A stretch of DNA of 8,653 bases from Clostridiales bacterium (GTDB taxonomy: Bacteria; Bacillota; Clostridia; Oscillospirales; Oscillospiraceae): contig JAAYWX010000044.1 of NCBI GenBank assembly GCA_012516225.1, positions 1-8,653 of the forward strand. The letters are read 5' to 3'. Under the pieces are notes generated by a model, which saw only the letters and a program-made list of their open reading frames with translations, was not told the DNA's origin and made no database searches. Every line of letters begins with the position of its first letter. The first letter of the stretch is position 1. Below are positions 1-7,531 of the stretch, one piece after another. The position numbers and the translations under genes are program-made.

Positions 1-1342
1 ATATGCTGGGATCGGCAAGGCGGAAACGGTATATTGATTGTTTTACGTCGCCGACCATAAAAATGTTGTTTCCGTCTTTTGATATGCACCGGAATATAAG
101 ATCCTGCACGGCGTTTACATCCTGATATTCGTCTACCATTATTTCAGTATAGCGCTTCGATATAAGGAGAGCAGTTTCTGTCGGCATTCCGGTTTCGGGA
201 TCGCAGAGCAACCTGACCGCAATATGCTCAAGATCCGAAAAATCAAGAATGTTCAGCCTTCGTTTTTCGTTAGAATAAGTCCTGTCAAAATCAAGTGTCA
301 GCTTTATAAGGGCCCTCATTGAGGGGACGGTTGAAGCCAAATCGGAGAGCAGTTTTTCAGATGGAGCGTCAAAAAGCGAGTCGAACTTTTTCATAGACTC
401 TTTGCAGGCGGCACGAACTGCGGAAACAGCAGCCTTTCTGTCTTCAAAAGCATAATTTTTCAGCGGCTTAAAACGCGGGAAAGGAATGGGCAGGGCATTT
501 CTTGCGCAGTCCCAGCCAGAGTCAAGCGCACGCAGGAAAAAACGCATTGCGTCCATGGTTACGCAGAGGCTTTCTCCGTATGCGGAAATAATAGGCGCAT
601 TCTCGGATGGAGAGGAGTTTAAAAAATTCCATGTTTCTTCAAGCCTTCCCAACCAGAAAGCGGCGGTTTTTTCAGCACTTTTCATAATCTCCCTGCCCCA
701 GATGGTTTCGGAGGCATCCGCAAAGCCGGAAACGTCGAGCGAAGAAAGCTGAAGAGTTGCCCATTTTTCCGGATATGGATGGCTCTGCATTTTCTCATGC
801 AGATCAAGGATTGCGGAAACAAGCCGGGAGTCGTCCCTGCCGGCGCCGACGCTGTCGGCAAGAGAGGCAAAGTTGCTGTCGCTGTCTATATGTTCGTACG
901 CTTCATCCAAAACTTTTTCAAGAGCCTTTTCCCGCAATTCAGCACACTTATCCTCGTCGCCGACGCGGAAATCCGGGGTCAGGCCTGCCTCATGGCAGAA
1001 CTCTCGCAGAATAGATGTGCAAAAGCTGTGGATGGTCCCTATCTGCGCCCGATAGCAAAGACTGCTTTGGCGGCGCAGACGGCGGTTTTCCGGTTCCAAA
1101 GCCGACAGACGGGACAATTCATCCAGAATCCTCCCTCGGAGCTCCGCAGCGGCGGCGCGGGTATATGTAATAATAAGGAAACTGTCTATATCTTTTGGGT
1201 CGTTTTCGTCGGTTATATATGACATCAAGCGTTCTGTAAGCACTCTTGTTTTGCCGCTTCCGGCGGCAGCTGAAACCAGAAAGGAAGACGAACGGGCCAA
1301 AACCGCTCTTTTTTGGTCCTCAGTCAGATTGATTCTGCTCAT
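1..1342 (-). CDS. addA: ATP-dependent helicase/nuclease subunit A (AddA), N-terminal part, runs off window
   Basis: UvrD/RecB-family (SF1A) helicase subunit of AddAB, which unwinds and resects double-strand DNA ends for RecA-dependent repair. The reading frame is open from ATG at 1342 to the window edge, giving 447 codons of a family usually near 1,200 residues; the second helicase half and the C-terminal nuclease domain are outside. Visible motifs in order: Q-motif LTEDQKRAV (residues 6-14), Walker A AAAGSGKT (25-32), motif Ia around ITYTRAAAAEL (58-68), the AddA-typical ILDFSDLEH (about 365-373), Walker B VDEYQD (403-408) and motif III VGDVKQSIYRFRLADP (430-445). The start overlaps the 3' end of addB by 23 bases and has its own GGAGG (complement of 1349-1353) six bases upstream inside addB, so translation is probably coupled. 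No frameshift or stop was seen in the stretches I translated. Family identity is near certain; AddA is preferred over PcrA/UvrD because of the LDFSDLEH block and the addB neighbour. Confidence 0.96.
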   Translation of the reverse strand, partial: MSRINLTEDQKRAVLARSSSFLVSAAAGSGKTRVLTERLMSYITDENDPKDIDSFLIITYTRAAAAELRGRILDELSRLSALEPENRRLRRQSSLCYRAQIGTIHSFCTSILREFCHEAGLTPDFRVGDEDKCAELREKALEKVLDEAYEHIDSDSNFASLADSVGAGRDDSRLVSAILDLHEKMQSHPYPEKWATLQLSSLDVSGFADASETIWGREIMKSAEKTAAFWLGRLEETWNFLNSSPSENAPIISAYGESLCVTMDAMRFFLRALDSGWDCARNALPIPFPRFKPLKNYAFEDRKAAVSAVRAACKESMKKFDSLFDAPSEKLLSDLASTVPSMRALIKLTLDFDRTYSNEKRRLNILDFSDLEHIAVRLLCDPETGMPTETALLISKRYTEIMVDEYQDVNAVQDLIFRCISKDGNNIFMVGDVKQSIYRFRLADPSI

Positions 1343-4300
1343 TTTTACCCTCCAGCCGTTCCCAGAATTCACCGGGAGTTACTTTTGAAAGATACCGTCT
1401 TGTGTCCCGGGATTCATCAAACCGGCACACGGATTTAAAGTGGCAGTAAAGGCAGGCATTGTCCTGCTCACCTTTATAGTATGGCGAAACGTCGATTTTC
1501 CCGCGCCTAATGTTTTCGGACAGCTCAATCAAGCGCCGGTCAACATGGTTGCGCAGCGCACAGAACTGTTCCGAAGTGGCAAGACTGTCCGAAGTGAGAG
1601 AGCCGTCTTTTTTAAAGCTTACCGGAATATATTCGGGGTTGTCCGATTTTTCCATTGCATTTATGACGGAAGCATCAAAGAGTATAAGGCCGCTGCGTTT
1701 AAGCGCCTTGGATTTTTCTTTTGAAAGCTCCTCTTCCGAAAGGTCGCCTGAGGCGGATATGAGGGTATCCCGGGCGGGAACGTACAGTACTCCGGCGGGT
1801 ACTAGTTCGGCGTTGTAGCGCGACTTTCCTTCCATCTCAAGAGCAAAAAGATAGAGAAGCAGCTGCATTCCCATCCCATTCCATACGTCTGTCAGGGAAA
1901 AGGATTTTTTGCCTGTTTTATAATCGATGACGCGCAGATAAAGTTTTCCGTCGTAAAAATATCCGTCAACACGGTCGGCTGTTCCGTTAAGGAAAAGATC
2001 GTTTCCGCCGCCGCTTATTTTCACAGGGGGAAGATCGCCTCCGTTTGAGAATGAAAGTTCAAAGTCAAGGGGTACAAAATCAGACTTTGACAGTTCTCTA
2101 ACCATATCGGACACCACATTCCGGACAGACGGAAGGAGCCTGTTGAAAAGATATATAAAGCGAGGGGACTTGTCCTCAAAATCGTTCAGTTTTTCCTTAA
2201 CGTAAAGATTGGTATATTTATTGACAAGTTCTGCCGTCAGTTCGTCGGAAGCGTTTTTGAAGCCAACGCTTTCTCCGATCTCATTCGCGACATTTTCAAG
2301 AACATAGTGCATAAATGTGCCAAGTTCGGGAGCCTCGAAGCCGGCTTGCTCACGCTCGCTTAGCTTAAGACCGTAACGCAGAAAATAGAAAAACTGACAG
2401 GCGGAGAAAGCGTCCGCACGGGAGGGAGAAAGATGGAGCGTATCCCCGTACAAGGCCGAAACCGCGGCAGGGGAAAGATCTTGGCGACTTTGACGGGCTT
2501 TTTCTTTAAGATCCATAAGTTTTCCTTCTTCGCCAGATTCGGAAAAGTATGCGTAAGCAAGTTTTGAAAGCTCATCATTTCGCTGCGAGGCAGCGAGCAG
2601 AAAAGCGGGAGAACGCGACCGAAGTCTTGCGGATAGCAAGTCGAAGGTTTTCTCCTCAAGGCCGAAAAGCAGTTTTGCCCTTGCTGCAAGAAAACTTGGC
2701 CGTACTTGTGCCCCGTTTTCGTCAAAGCTGCTGTATGAAATTGTAAGGGTTTCAGATGGCAGAGCCACGCAGTTGTAAATAAGGCAAAATTCGCGTGCGA
2801 GTTCGTCCGTTCCGCCGCCGAGCGGTATCCCAAGTTCATTCAGTTCGTCGCGCTCATCCAATGAAAACAGCCCGGTATCGGATCCGGAACAAGGCAGCCT
2901 GTCATCCGAAGCGCCGAGAATTATAAGGTGCTTTATGTGCCGGCGGCGCATTCTGTCCATATCACCCGCAGATACGCTGTCCAAGGACACCGGAATGGCT
3001 GAAACATCGTATTGTGAAAGTGTTAGCAGGAAGAGTTTTGCAAATTGCTCCTGAGTCATGCTTGTTTCCCCGAGAATGGCGGAAGTCTGTTCGAGAGATT
3101 TTACGACGATTTCCCAGAGCTGAGAGTATTCCGCCGCAAGAAGGGATCGTCCGGACTTTTCAAGCTCCAATGCCTTTTTTGAGAGAGTTTCGGGAAGGTC
3201 TATTTCCACAAGAAATTCGGCAAGAGCTTTCGCTTGCTCTGCGGCGGTCTGCGCTTTTTCGCCTTTTGCGGATAAAGCGGCCAGCGGAGCGGCAAGCGTT
3301 CTGCGCAGCGAATCAACTTTATCAAGAAGTTTGAGGCTGCTTGCGTCAAAGTCAAATCCAAACACTTTTGGATGCATTGTCCAAGGTTTGTCGCGAGTCC
3401 AGAGAAAGCCGCGGACATTCCATAAGACTGCATAATTTTCAAGTATATCACGGTCATTCTGAGAAATGCCGATCAGGCCTGTTTTCATATAGCTGAGCAC
3501 ATCTTCGAGATCCCAGCCGCCATGTATAATTTCAAAGGCGGAGGATATAAGCGCAGGGATGGGCTTTTGCAGTATGCTCGTCCTGCGGGCGGTGAAAAGC
3601 GGGACTCCGTAAAACTTGAAAGTTTCCTCAAGAACCGCCGAATAGCTGTCAAATCCGCGTACTGCTACAGCTATGTCGCGGAAACGGCATCCGGTTTCCC
3701 TCACAAGATCGGTGCACCTTGCGGCGGCGAGTTCGCATTCTGCGCGGATGCTGTCTGTTTTGAAAAGGCTTATGCAGTTGTTTTCGTTTGCAGACTTTCC
3801 TAAGGCAAAGCCGAAAAGGTTTTCCGCAAAAAATAAAAGCGGACGAGCTTTTTCCGGTGCCATTTCCGCATGGACGATTTCGGCAGCAATGCCGCATCTG
3901 TAAGCTATACGCAGAAGTTTATTTGCCGCTGCTCTTGACGGAGCAAAATGCTCACTGTCGCCGTAAAGGTCATCGCAGGTAAGGCATACGGTTATATCCG
4001 CTCCATTTTTTATGATGGATTCTAAAACCAGCATTTCCGCACCGGTAAAATCGACAAAGCCGTCTACATAAACGGAGCCTTTTTTACCTATGGAGCTTTC
4101 TCCGATTGTTTCCGCAAGATAGAGAATTTTGTCCGTCGGGTCGGCATGGCCCTGTTCGAGAACAGCCTCGTAAGCTTCAAGGCAAAGCGCAAGATCACGC
4201 AGTTTTTCAGACATTGCTTTTCCGCAAGACTCGGCCGCACGGCAAAGAGTTTCGGAACTTATGCACGAGGCTTTTAGCTCTGAAACCGTTTGGAGAAGGG

Positions 4301-4655
4301 CGGCTTGAAATTCTGGCTTGTAGCGGGCGGCTTTAAAAACGCCGAGACGGGAGCCGACCTCATTTAGCGCGAGGGACATACAGAGAAGCCTGCCGCCTTT
4401 GTCGATTGCGGTTCTGCCGCCGGTGCCGGTTTCTTGTGATACACGAACCGCAAGACGCGAAAAGCTGAGCACCTCGGCATAGAGCGACAGGCTGTCGCCA
4501 CAGACAGAGCACAGTTCGCGTTCGGCCTCGAAACTGTACTGTTCCGGGACTATTATAATCATTCCGCCTTCACCAGAGGAGGCCTTCCGCTTTATTTCGT
4601 TTGTTATCATTGAAGTTTTCCCGCTTCCCGCGGGACCGAGTATAAGTTTAAGCAT
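1320..4655 (-). CDS. addB: ATP-dependent helicase/nuclease subunit B (AddB)
   Basis: Partner subunit of AddAB; it carries an inactivated-type helicase fold and a RecB/Cas4-like nuclease domain that cuts one strand at resected ends. I place the start at ATG 4655 (1,111 residues, normal for the family), because Walker A GPAGSGKT then falls at residues 7-14 and AGGGAGA (complement of 4665-4671) lies about nine bases upstream; the in-frame ATG at 4748 would add 31 residues of basic, unconserved-looking sequence. The nuclease domain shows GTFMHYVLE (His783), NGTADRVD (about 890-897), IDYKTG with Asp911 and Lys913, and MQLLLY with Gln931. The iron-sulfur staple is complete: Cys753 in SACQFFYFLRYG, then Cys1068, Cys1071 and Cys1077 (C-x2-C-x5-C), the spacing known from Bacillus AddB. 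It is the first gene of the addBA operon and overlaps addA by 23 bases. No missing key residue was noticed. Confidence 0.96.
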   Translation of the reverse strand: MLKLILGPAGSGKTSMITNEIKRKASSGEGGMIIIVPEQYSFEAERELCSVCGDSLSLYAEVLSFSRLAVRVSQETGTGGRTAIDKGGRLLCMSLALNEVGSRLGVFKAARYKPEFQAALLQTVSELKASCISSETLCRAAESCGKAMSEKLRDLALCLEAYEAVLEQGHADPTDKILYLAETIGESSIGKKGSVYVDGFVDFTGAEMLVLESIIKNGADITVCLTCDDLYGDSEHFAPSRAAANKLLRIAYRCGIAAEIVHAEMAPEKARPLLFFAENLFGFALGKSANENNCISLFKTDSIRAECELAAARCTDLVRETGCRFRDIAVAVRGFDSYSAVLEETFKFYGVPLFTARRTSILQKPIPALISSAFEIIHGGWDLEDVLSYMKTGLIGISQNDRDILENYAVLWNVRGFLWTRDKPWTMHPKVFGFDFDASSLKLLDKVDSLRRTLAAPLAALSAKGEKAQTAAEQAKALAEFLVEIDLPETLSKKALELEKSGRSLLAAEYSQLWEIVVKSLEQTSAILGETSMTQEQFAKLFLLTLSQYDVSAIPVSLDSVSAGDMDRMRRRHIKHLIILGASDDRLPCSGSDTGLFSLDERDELNELGIPLGGGTDELAREFCLIYNCVALPSETLTISYSSFDENGAQVRPSFLAARAKLLFGLEEKTFDLLSARLRSRSPAFLLAASQRNDELSKLAYAYFSESGEEGKLMDLKEKARQSRQDLSPAAVSALYGDTLHLSPSRADAFSACQFFYFLRYGLKLSEREQAGFEAPELGTFMHYVLENVANEIGESVGFKNASDELTAELVNKYTNLYVKEKLNDFEDKSPRFIYLFNRLLPSVRNVVSDMVRELSKSDFVPLDFELSFSNGGDLPPVKISGGGNDLFLNGTADRVDGYFYDGKLYLRVIDYKTGKKSFSLTDVWNGMGMQLLLYLFALEMEGKSRYNAELVPAGVLYVPARDTLISASGDLSEEELSKEKSKALKRSGLILFDASVINAMEKSDNPEYIPVSFKKDGSLTSDSLATSEQFCALRNHVDRRLIELSENIRRGKIDVSPYYKGEQDNACLYCHFKSVCRFDESRDTRRYLSKVTPGEFWERLEGKNEQNQSD

Positions 4656-4722
4656 AGCCGCATCTCTCCCTACGGTGTGTAGCATATAAATTTGGTTTAA
4701 TCGGCAAGAAAATGTCTTTTTA

Positions 4723-4751
4723 ATTTTAACACATCTGCGCTGCCACATAAA
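4723..4751 (-). promoter_or_regulatory. Candidate promoter of addBA
   Basis: Read on the minus strand, there is a -10 box TAAAAT (4728 to 4723, five of six consensus bases), directly preceded by TGT (4731-4729), which makes it an extended -10. Seventeen bases upstream lies a poor -35, TTTATG (4751-4746). Transcription would begin near 4716, leaving a leader of about 60 bases before the addB start at 4655. The extended -10 is the real evidence; AT-rich DNA gives many chance matches, so this is only moderately likely. Confidence 0.4.
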
Positions 4752-4883
4752 GGGAAAAACTTAAATTTAAAGGATTATGCCGATAAATGAAGGGCAGAAT
4801 TTTAATCGAAGTATATAATGCGCTTTTATCGTCAAAAAAGGTTTTTTTGGCAATATTTAAAAAATTAAGCCGCAAACTCTCAA

Positions 4884-4912
4884 TTGACTTGACTGATACG
4901 TCATGATAGAAT
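4884..4912 (+). promoter_or_regulatory. Sigma-A type promoter of the CorC-family operon
   Basis: -35 TTGACT (4884-4889, five of six) and -10 TAGAAT (4907-4912, five of six) are separated by exactly 17 bases, and TGA at 4904-4906 supplies an extended -10. The predicted start is near 4918-4920, about 55 bases before the first gene. A second TTGACT overlaps the first, shifted by five bases (4889-4894), and pairs at 17 bases with a weaker TTAAAT (4912-4917). This is the best promoter match in the window and lies in the expected place. Confidence 0.7.
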
Positions 4913-4925
4913 TAAATTTGCTAAA

Positions 4926-4950
4926 AGGGTGTTTTGCCCTAATTTTTTTA
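4926..4950 (+). promoter_or_regulatory. Small leader hairpin followed by a T-rich run
   Basis: AGGGT (4926-4930) can pair with GCCCT (4936-4940) around a GTTTT loop, and AATTTTTTTAATTTTT follows. It sits at the very 5' end of the predicted transcript. The stem is only five base pairs, including one G-T pair, so it is much weaker than a normal terminator; it could protect the 5' end, act as a weak attenuator, or mean nothing. Confidence 0.25.
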
Positions 4951-4956
4951 ATTTTT

Positions 4957-4962
4957 AAGGAG
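4957..4962 (+). promoter_or_regulatory. Ribosome binding site AAGGAG with ambiguous start choice
   Basis: AAGGAG is a strong Shine-Dalgarno sequence, but its spacing fits neither candidate start well. TTG at 4966 is only three bases away and ATG at 4975 is twelve bases away, both in the same frame. I use the ATG because TTG is rare and the extra residues (start, Ser, Ala) carry no family signal; the short spacing of TTG does not exclude it. Confidence 0.6.
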
Positions 4963-4974
4963 TGATTGTCCGCA

Positions 4975-6258
4975 ATGGATGATGGCAGTTGGTTGTCATG
5001 GTTTGTAATTGTAATGCTTATTTTTACCGCTTCGTATTTTGCGACGGCGGAAACGGCTTTTTCATCCGTCAGCAGAATAAAAGTTAAATCGGAGCTTGAC
5101 AGGGGAGACCGCCGGGCAAAGAAAGCCTTGTATGTAGTGGATCATTTTGATAAGGCCATTACAACGATCCTTATAGGCACCAATATCGTACATATCGTTA
5201 CCGCAGCGCTGGTTACCGTTCTCGTCACAAAAAAGTGGGGAATGTCAGCTGTTACGCTATCAACGATTATTACGACTCTTGTGGTTTTCTTCGTGGGGGA
5301 GATGCTCCCAAAGAGCATCGGAAAAAAATACAGCAGCAGATTTTCTTTGTCACTTGCTCCGTCTATCTGTTTTTTTATGCGGATTTTCTCTCCGTTTGCC
5401 TGTGTGCTTACCGCTATAGGTCGGGAGGTAGCCAGACATACCAAAGGTGACTCGGAAGTAACGGTTACTGAAGACGAACTATACGATATCATAGAAAACA
5501 TGAAAGATGACGGCGAACTTGACGCGGAGCGCGGTGAGCTTGTACACTCCGCGCTGTTGTTTGCGGATGTTACTGCAGAAAGCATTATAACGCCTCGAGT
5601 GGATGTCGCCGCCGTTAATATAGAAAAGCCTGTGCCAGAAATCCTCGCTTTCGTCAAAGCTTCCCGGCACAGCAGATTCCCTGTTTATGAGGGAAACATA
5701 GACAATATTGTAGGAGTACTTCAGATAAGAAAATTTATCAAGGCGTATATTAAGCAGGGCGAATCTCTCGATATCCGCTCCGTACTTGACGATGTCCATT
5801 TTGCGCACCAAAGTACCAGAATTGATGAGCTTCTTTCCGAAATGAGCCGCAAACGGGTAAATATGGCCATTATTACGGACAATTACGGCGGAACGCTTGG
5901 CATTGTTACTGTGGAGGATATACTTGAAGAACTTGTAGGAGATATATGGGACGAAGACGACGACGTCAAGGAGTTCAGCGTACTGCTTCCCGACGGCAGC
6001 TATGAGCTTGACCCGGAGCTTAGCGTGGAAGAAAGCTTTGAGCTCGTAGGGTTTGAAGATCCCGACGACTTTGATTTTGAACATAAGCTGCTTGGGGAAT
6101 GGGTTTATGAGCACTTTGAACGCATACCTTCCTGCGGTGACAGCTTTGTGTATAACGGACTGCAGATTACGGTTTCGGAGATGCAGCATAACAGAATTGT
6201 AAAGCTAAACGCAAGGATTCTTGCGGATGCCTCGGAAGAAGGGGGGGACGGCAAATGA
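4975..6258 (+). CDS. HlyC/CorC-family membrane protein (DUF21/CNNM + CBS pair + C-terminal CorC domain), upstream paralogue
   Basis: Integral membrane protein of the hemolysin-like/CorC/CNNM family, whose characterised members move Mg or regulate its transport; the substrate here is inferred. 427 residues from ATG 4975. The DUF21 membrane domain has hydrophobic segments at about 7-30, 60-84, 91-109 and 124-148, with family landmarks ATAETAFSS (23-31) and VGEMLPK (107-113). A CBS pair covers about 203-320, with ITPRVDV, HSRFPVYEG and TDNYGGTLGIVT (301-312), ending in LEELVGDIWDE; the C-terminal CorC/HlyC domain follows (about 333-416). In the TM2 motif, where the family typically has NNLVN, this protein reads TNIVH (69-73). 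It heads a plus-strand operon and overlaps the next paralogue by ATGA. A G7 run lies 8 bases before that overlap. It is not a haemolysin in any demonstrated sense. Confidence 0.93.
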   Translation: MDDGSWLSWFVIVMLIFTASYFATAETAFSSVSRIKVKSELDRGDRRAKKALYVVDHFDKAITTILIGTNIVHIVTAALVTVLVTKKWGMSAVTLSTIITTLVVFFVGEMLPKSIGKKYSSRFSLSLAPSICFFMRIFSPFACVLTAIGREVARHTKGDSEVTVTEDELYDIIENMKDDGELDAERGELVHSALLFADVTAESIITPRVDVAAVNIEKPVPEILAFVKASRHSRFPVYEGNIDNIVGVLQIRKFIKAYIKQGESLDIRSVLDDVHFAHQSTRIDELLSEMSRKRVNMAIITDNYGGTLGIVTVEDILEELVGDIWDEDDDVKEFSVLLPDGSYELDPELSVEESFELVGFEDPDDFDFEHKLLGEWVYEHFERIPSCGDSFVYNGLQITVSEMQHNRIVKLNARILADASEEGGDGK

Positions 6259-7511
6259 TTTCTCCTTTCTACTATGTGGCGGTTGTGGTATTTATAGTGC
6301 TCTCAGCCTTCTGTTCAAGCAGTGAGATGGCATATTCCTCGGCAAACAGATTGCGCCTTGAAAGCGCAGCTCAAAGCGGGAACAAGTCTGCACGGCTTGC
6401 GTGCAAAATATGCGACAGCTTTGATGATATGCTTTCGACGGTTCTTATATGCAACAACCTTGTCAACATCGGCGCATCTTCTGTCGTTTCAATCATGGCT
6501 ATTTTAATAGCAGGAGAAGATTCGGCGCTGGCAACGACAATAGGTACTGTGTGCATTACGGTTCTTATAATAATTTTCGGCGAAACGATACCGAAGATTG
6601 TGGCGAAGAAAAATGCAAACACTACGGCCACCAATTATTCCCATGTTTTGTATGCTCTTATGATAATCCTAAAGCCGGTTGTGTTTGTAGTTGTTTCTCT
6701 TGCAAATCTGGTTATGAAGCCGTTTAAAGGCGAGAAACCCGAAGACGAGCAGGAGGCAGCCGTCGAGGAGCTGTTTTCTATAATTGAAACAGTTGAAGAC
6801 GAGGGAGTAATAGATGAAGATCGAAGCGAACTCCTTCAGGCGGCTTTGGATTTTGCGGAAATATCCGCAAGCGAGGTCATGACCAGCCGGGTGGATATGC
6901 TTGCTATCGATATAGATGACGACTGGGATGAAATTATGGAGATTATCGATAAATCGCCCTATTCCCGACTGCCGGTATATGAAGACAGCATAGACAATAT
7001 AATCGGTGTGCTTTATCTTAACCACTTTTTCAAGGCGATTTCAAATTCCGAAAAGATCGATATAAGACCCATTCTTATAAAACCATGCTATGTTTATAAA
7101 ACAGTGAAGCTTCCGGCGGTTCTCGCCGAGATGCGAAAGAGCAGGACACATCTTGCTATTGTTACGGATGAATACGGCGGATCGATGGGTGTCGTCACCA
7201 TGGAAGACGTTCTCGAGGAGCTTGTAGGCGATATATGGGACGAAACAGACGAAGTCGAACCTGAAATGATTGAACATGACAAGAACTTGTTCGAACTTGA
7301 CGGGGATATGAATATGAGCGACTTCCTTGAGATTATCGACCGGAGCGAGGACAGCTTTGACACGGATAGTGCTACCGTTGGAGGGTGGACTATAGAAAGG
7401 TTCGGAAGGTTTCCCGAGTGCGGTGACAGCTTTACTTTTGAGAACTTAACGATAACAGTCCTTGAAGTAAGCGGGCAGCGCGTTGAGAAGATCCTTCTGA
7501 GTGTAGAGTAG
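6255..7511 (+). CDS. HlyC/CorC-family membrane protein (DUF21/CNNM + CBS pair + C-terminal CorC domain), downstream paralogue
   Basis: Second copy of the same family, 418 residues, with the same domain order: a DUF21/CNNM membrane domain (hydrophobic segments about 5-22, 60-87, 92-109 and 130-153) with SSSEMAYSS (21-29), the canonical CNNLVN (66-71) and FGETIPK (108-114); an acidic linker (about 160-195); a CBS pair (about 205-325) with VMTSRVDM, YSRLPVYED and TDEYGGSMGVVT; LEELVGDIWDE; and a C-terminal CorC domain to about 410. It starts inside the stop of the upstream gene (ATGA), so translational re-initiation is likely. The only upstream purine run is GAAGGGGGGGA, seven bases before ATG, a weak Shine-Dalgarno sequence. 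Because it keeps the family-typical Asn residues in TM2, it looks like the more conventional member of the pair. The two may act as a heterodimer, since the family dimerises through CBS domains; that is inference. Confidence 0.94.
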   Translation: MISPFYYVAVVVFIVLSAFCSSSEMAYSSANRLRLESAAQSGNKSARLACKICDSFDDMLSTVLICNNLVNIGASSVVSIMAILIAGEDSALATTIGTVCITVLIIIFGETIPKIVAKKNANTTATNYSHVLYALMIILKPVVFVVVSLANLVMKPFKGEKPEDEQEAAVEELFSIIETVEDEGVIDEDRSELLQAALDFAEISASEVMTSRVDMLAIDIDDDWDEIMEIIDKSPYSRLPVYEDSIDNIIGVLYLNHFFKAISNSEKIDIRPILIKPCYVYKTVKLPAVLAEMRKSRTHLAIVTDEYGGSMGVVTMEDVLEELVGDIWDETDEVEPEMIEHDKNLFELDGDMNMSDFLEIIDRSEDSFDTDSATVGGWTIERFGRFPECGDSFTFENLTITVLEVSGQRVEKILLSVE

Positions 7512-7531
7512 AACGCTGCAGAGGTGAGATG

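Larger units (their letters stand above)
4656..4974. other. AT-rich divergent intergenic region between addB and the first CorC-family gene
   Basis: This is the only gap over 300 bases. It is much more AT-rich than the flanking genes and must hold the promoters of both divergent operons. I see a good plus-strand promoter near its right end, a weaker minus-strand candidate near its left end, a perfect 10-base AT palindrome TTAAATTTAA (4761-4770), and an A6/T7 stretch (about 4836-4848) that could bend DNA. There is no recognisable riboswitch: with the predicted start near 4919 the plus-strand leader is only about 55 bases, too short for the Mg-sensing M-box. No gene is supported here; a 13-codon ATG frame from 4777 has no coding character. 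Confidence 0.7.

Noticed and set aside
779..1222. A 147-codon plus-strand frame opposite addA.
   Set aside because: The minus strand encodes clear AddA helicase motifs through this stretch; the plus frame shows no domain or ribosome binding site.
2360..2839. A 159-codon minus-strand frame inside addB in another frame.
   Set aside because: It is a shadow of addB, whose own frame is continuous with conserved sequence here.
4656..4748. The longer addB frame starting at 4748, adding 31 residues.
   Set aside because: The extension would precede the usual AddB N-terminus (MLKLILGPAGSGKT), lacks a good ribosome binding site, and overlaps the candidate addBA promoter.
4777..4818. A 13-codon ATG frame preceded by AAAGG in the intergenic gap, a possible leader peptide.
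   Set aside because: It is very short, the Shine-Dalgarno spacing is poor, and its composition is just that of AT-rich DNA; it also lies upstream of the good promoter and so would not be on that transcript.
4814..4819. A perfect TATAAT on the plus strand.
   Set aside because: No -35-like hexamer lies 15-19 bases upstream and no TG precedes it at the right place; perfect hexamers arise often in such AT-rich DNA.
5479..6189. A 236-codon open frame on the minus strand, antisense to the first CorC-family gene.
   Set aside because: It lies wholly inside a well-supported gene, has no Shine-Dalgarno or recognisable domain, and similar frames appear opposite the second paralogue, as expected from codon bias.
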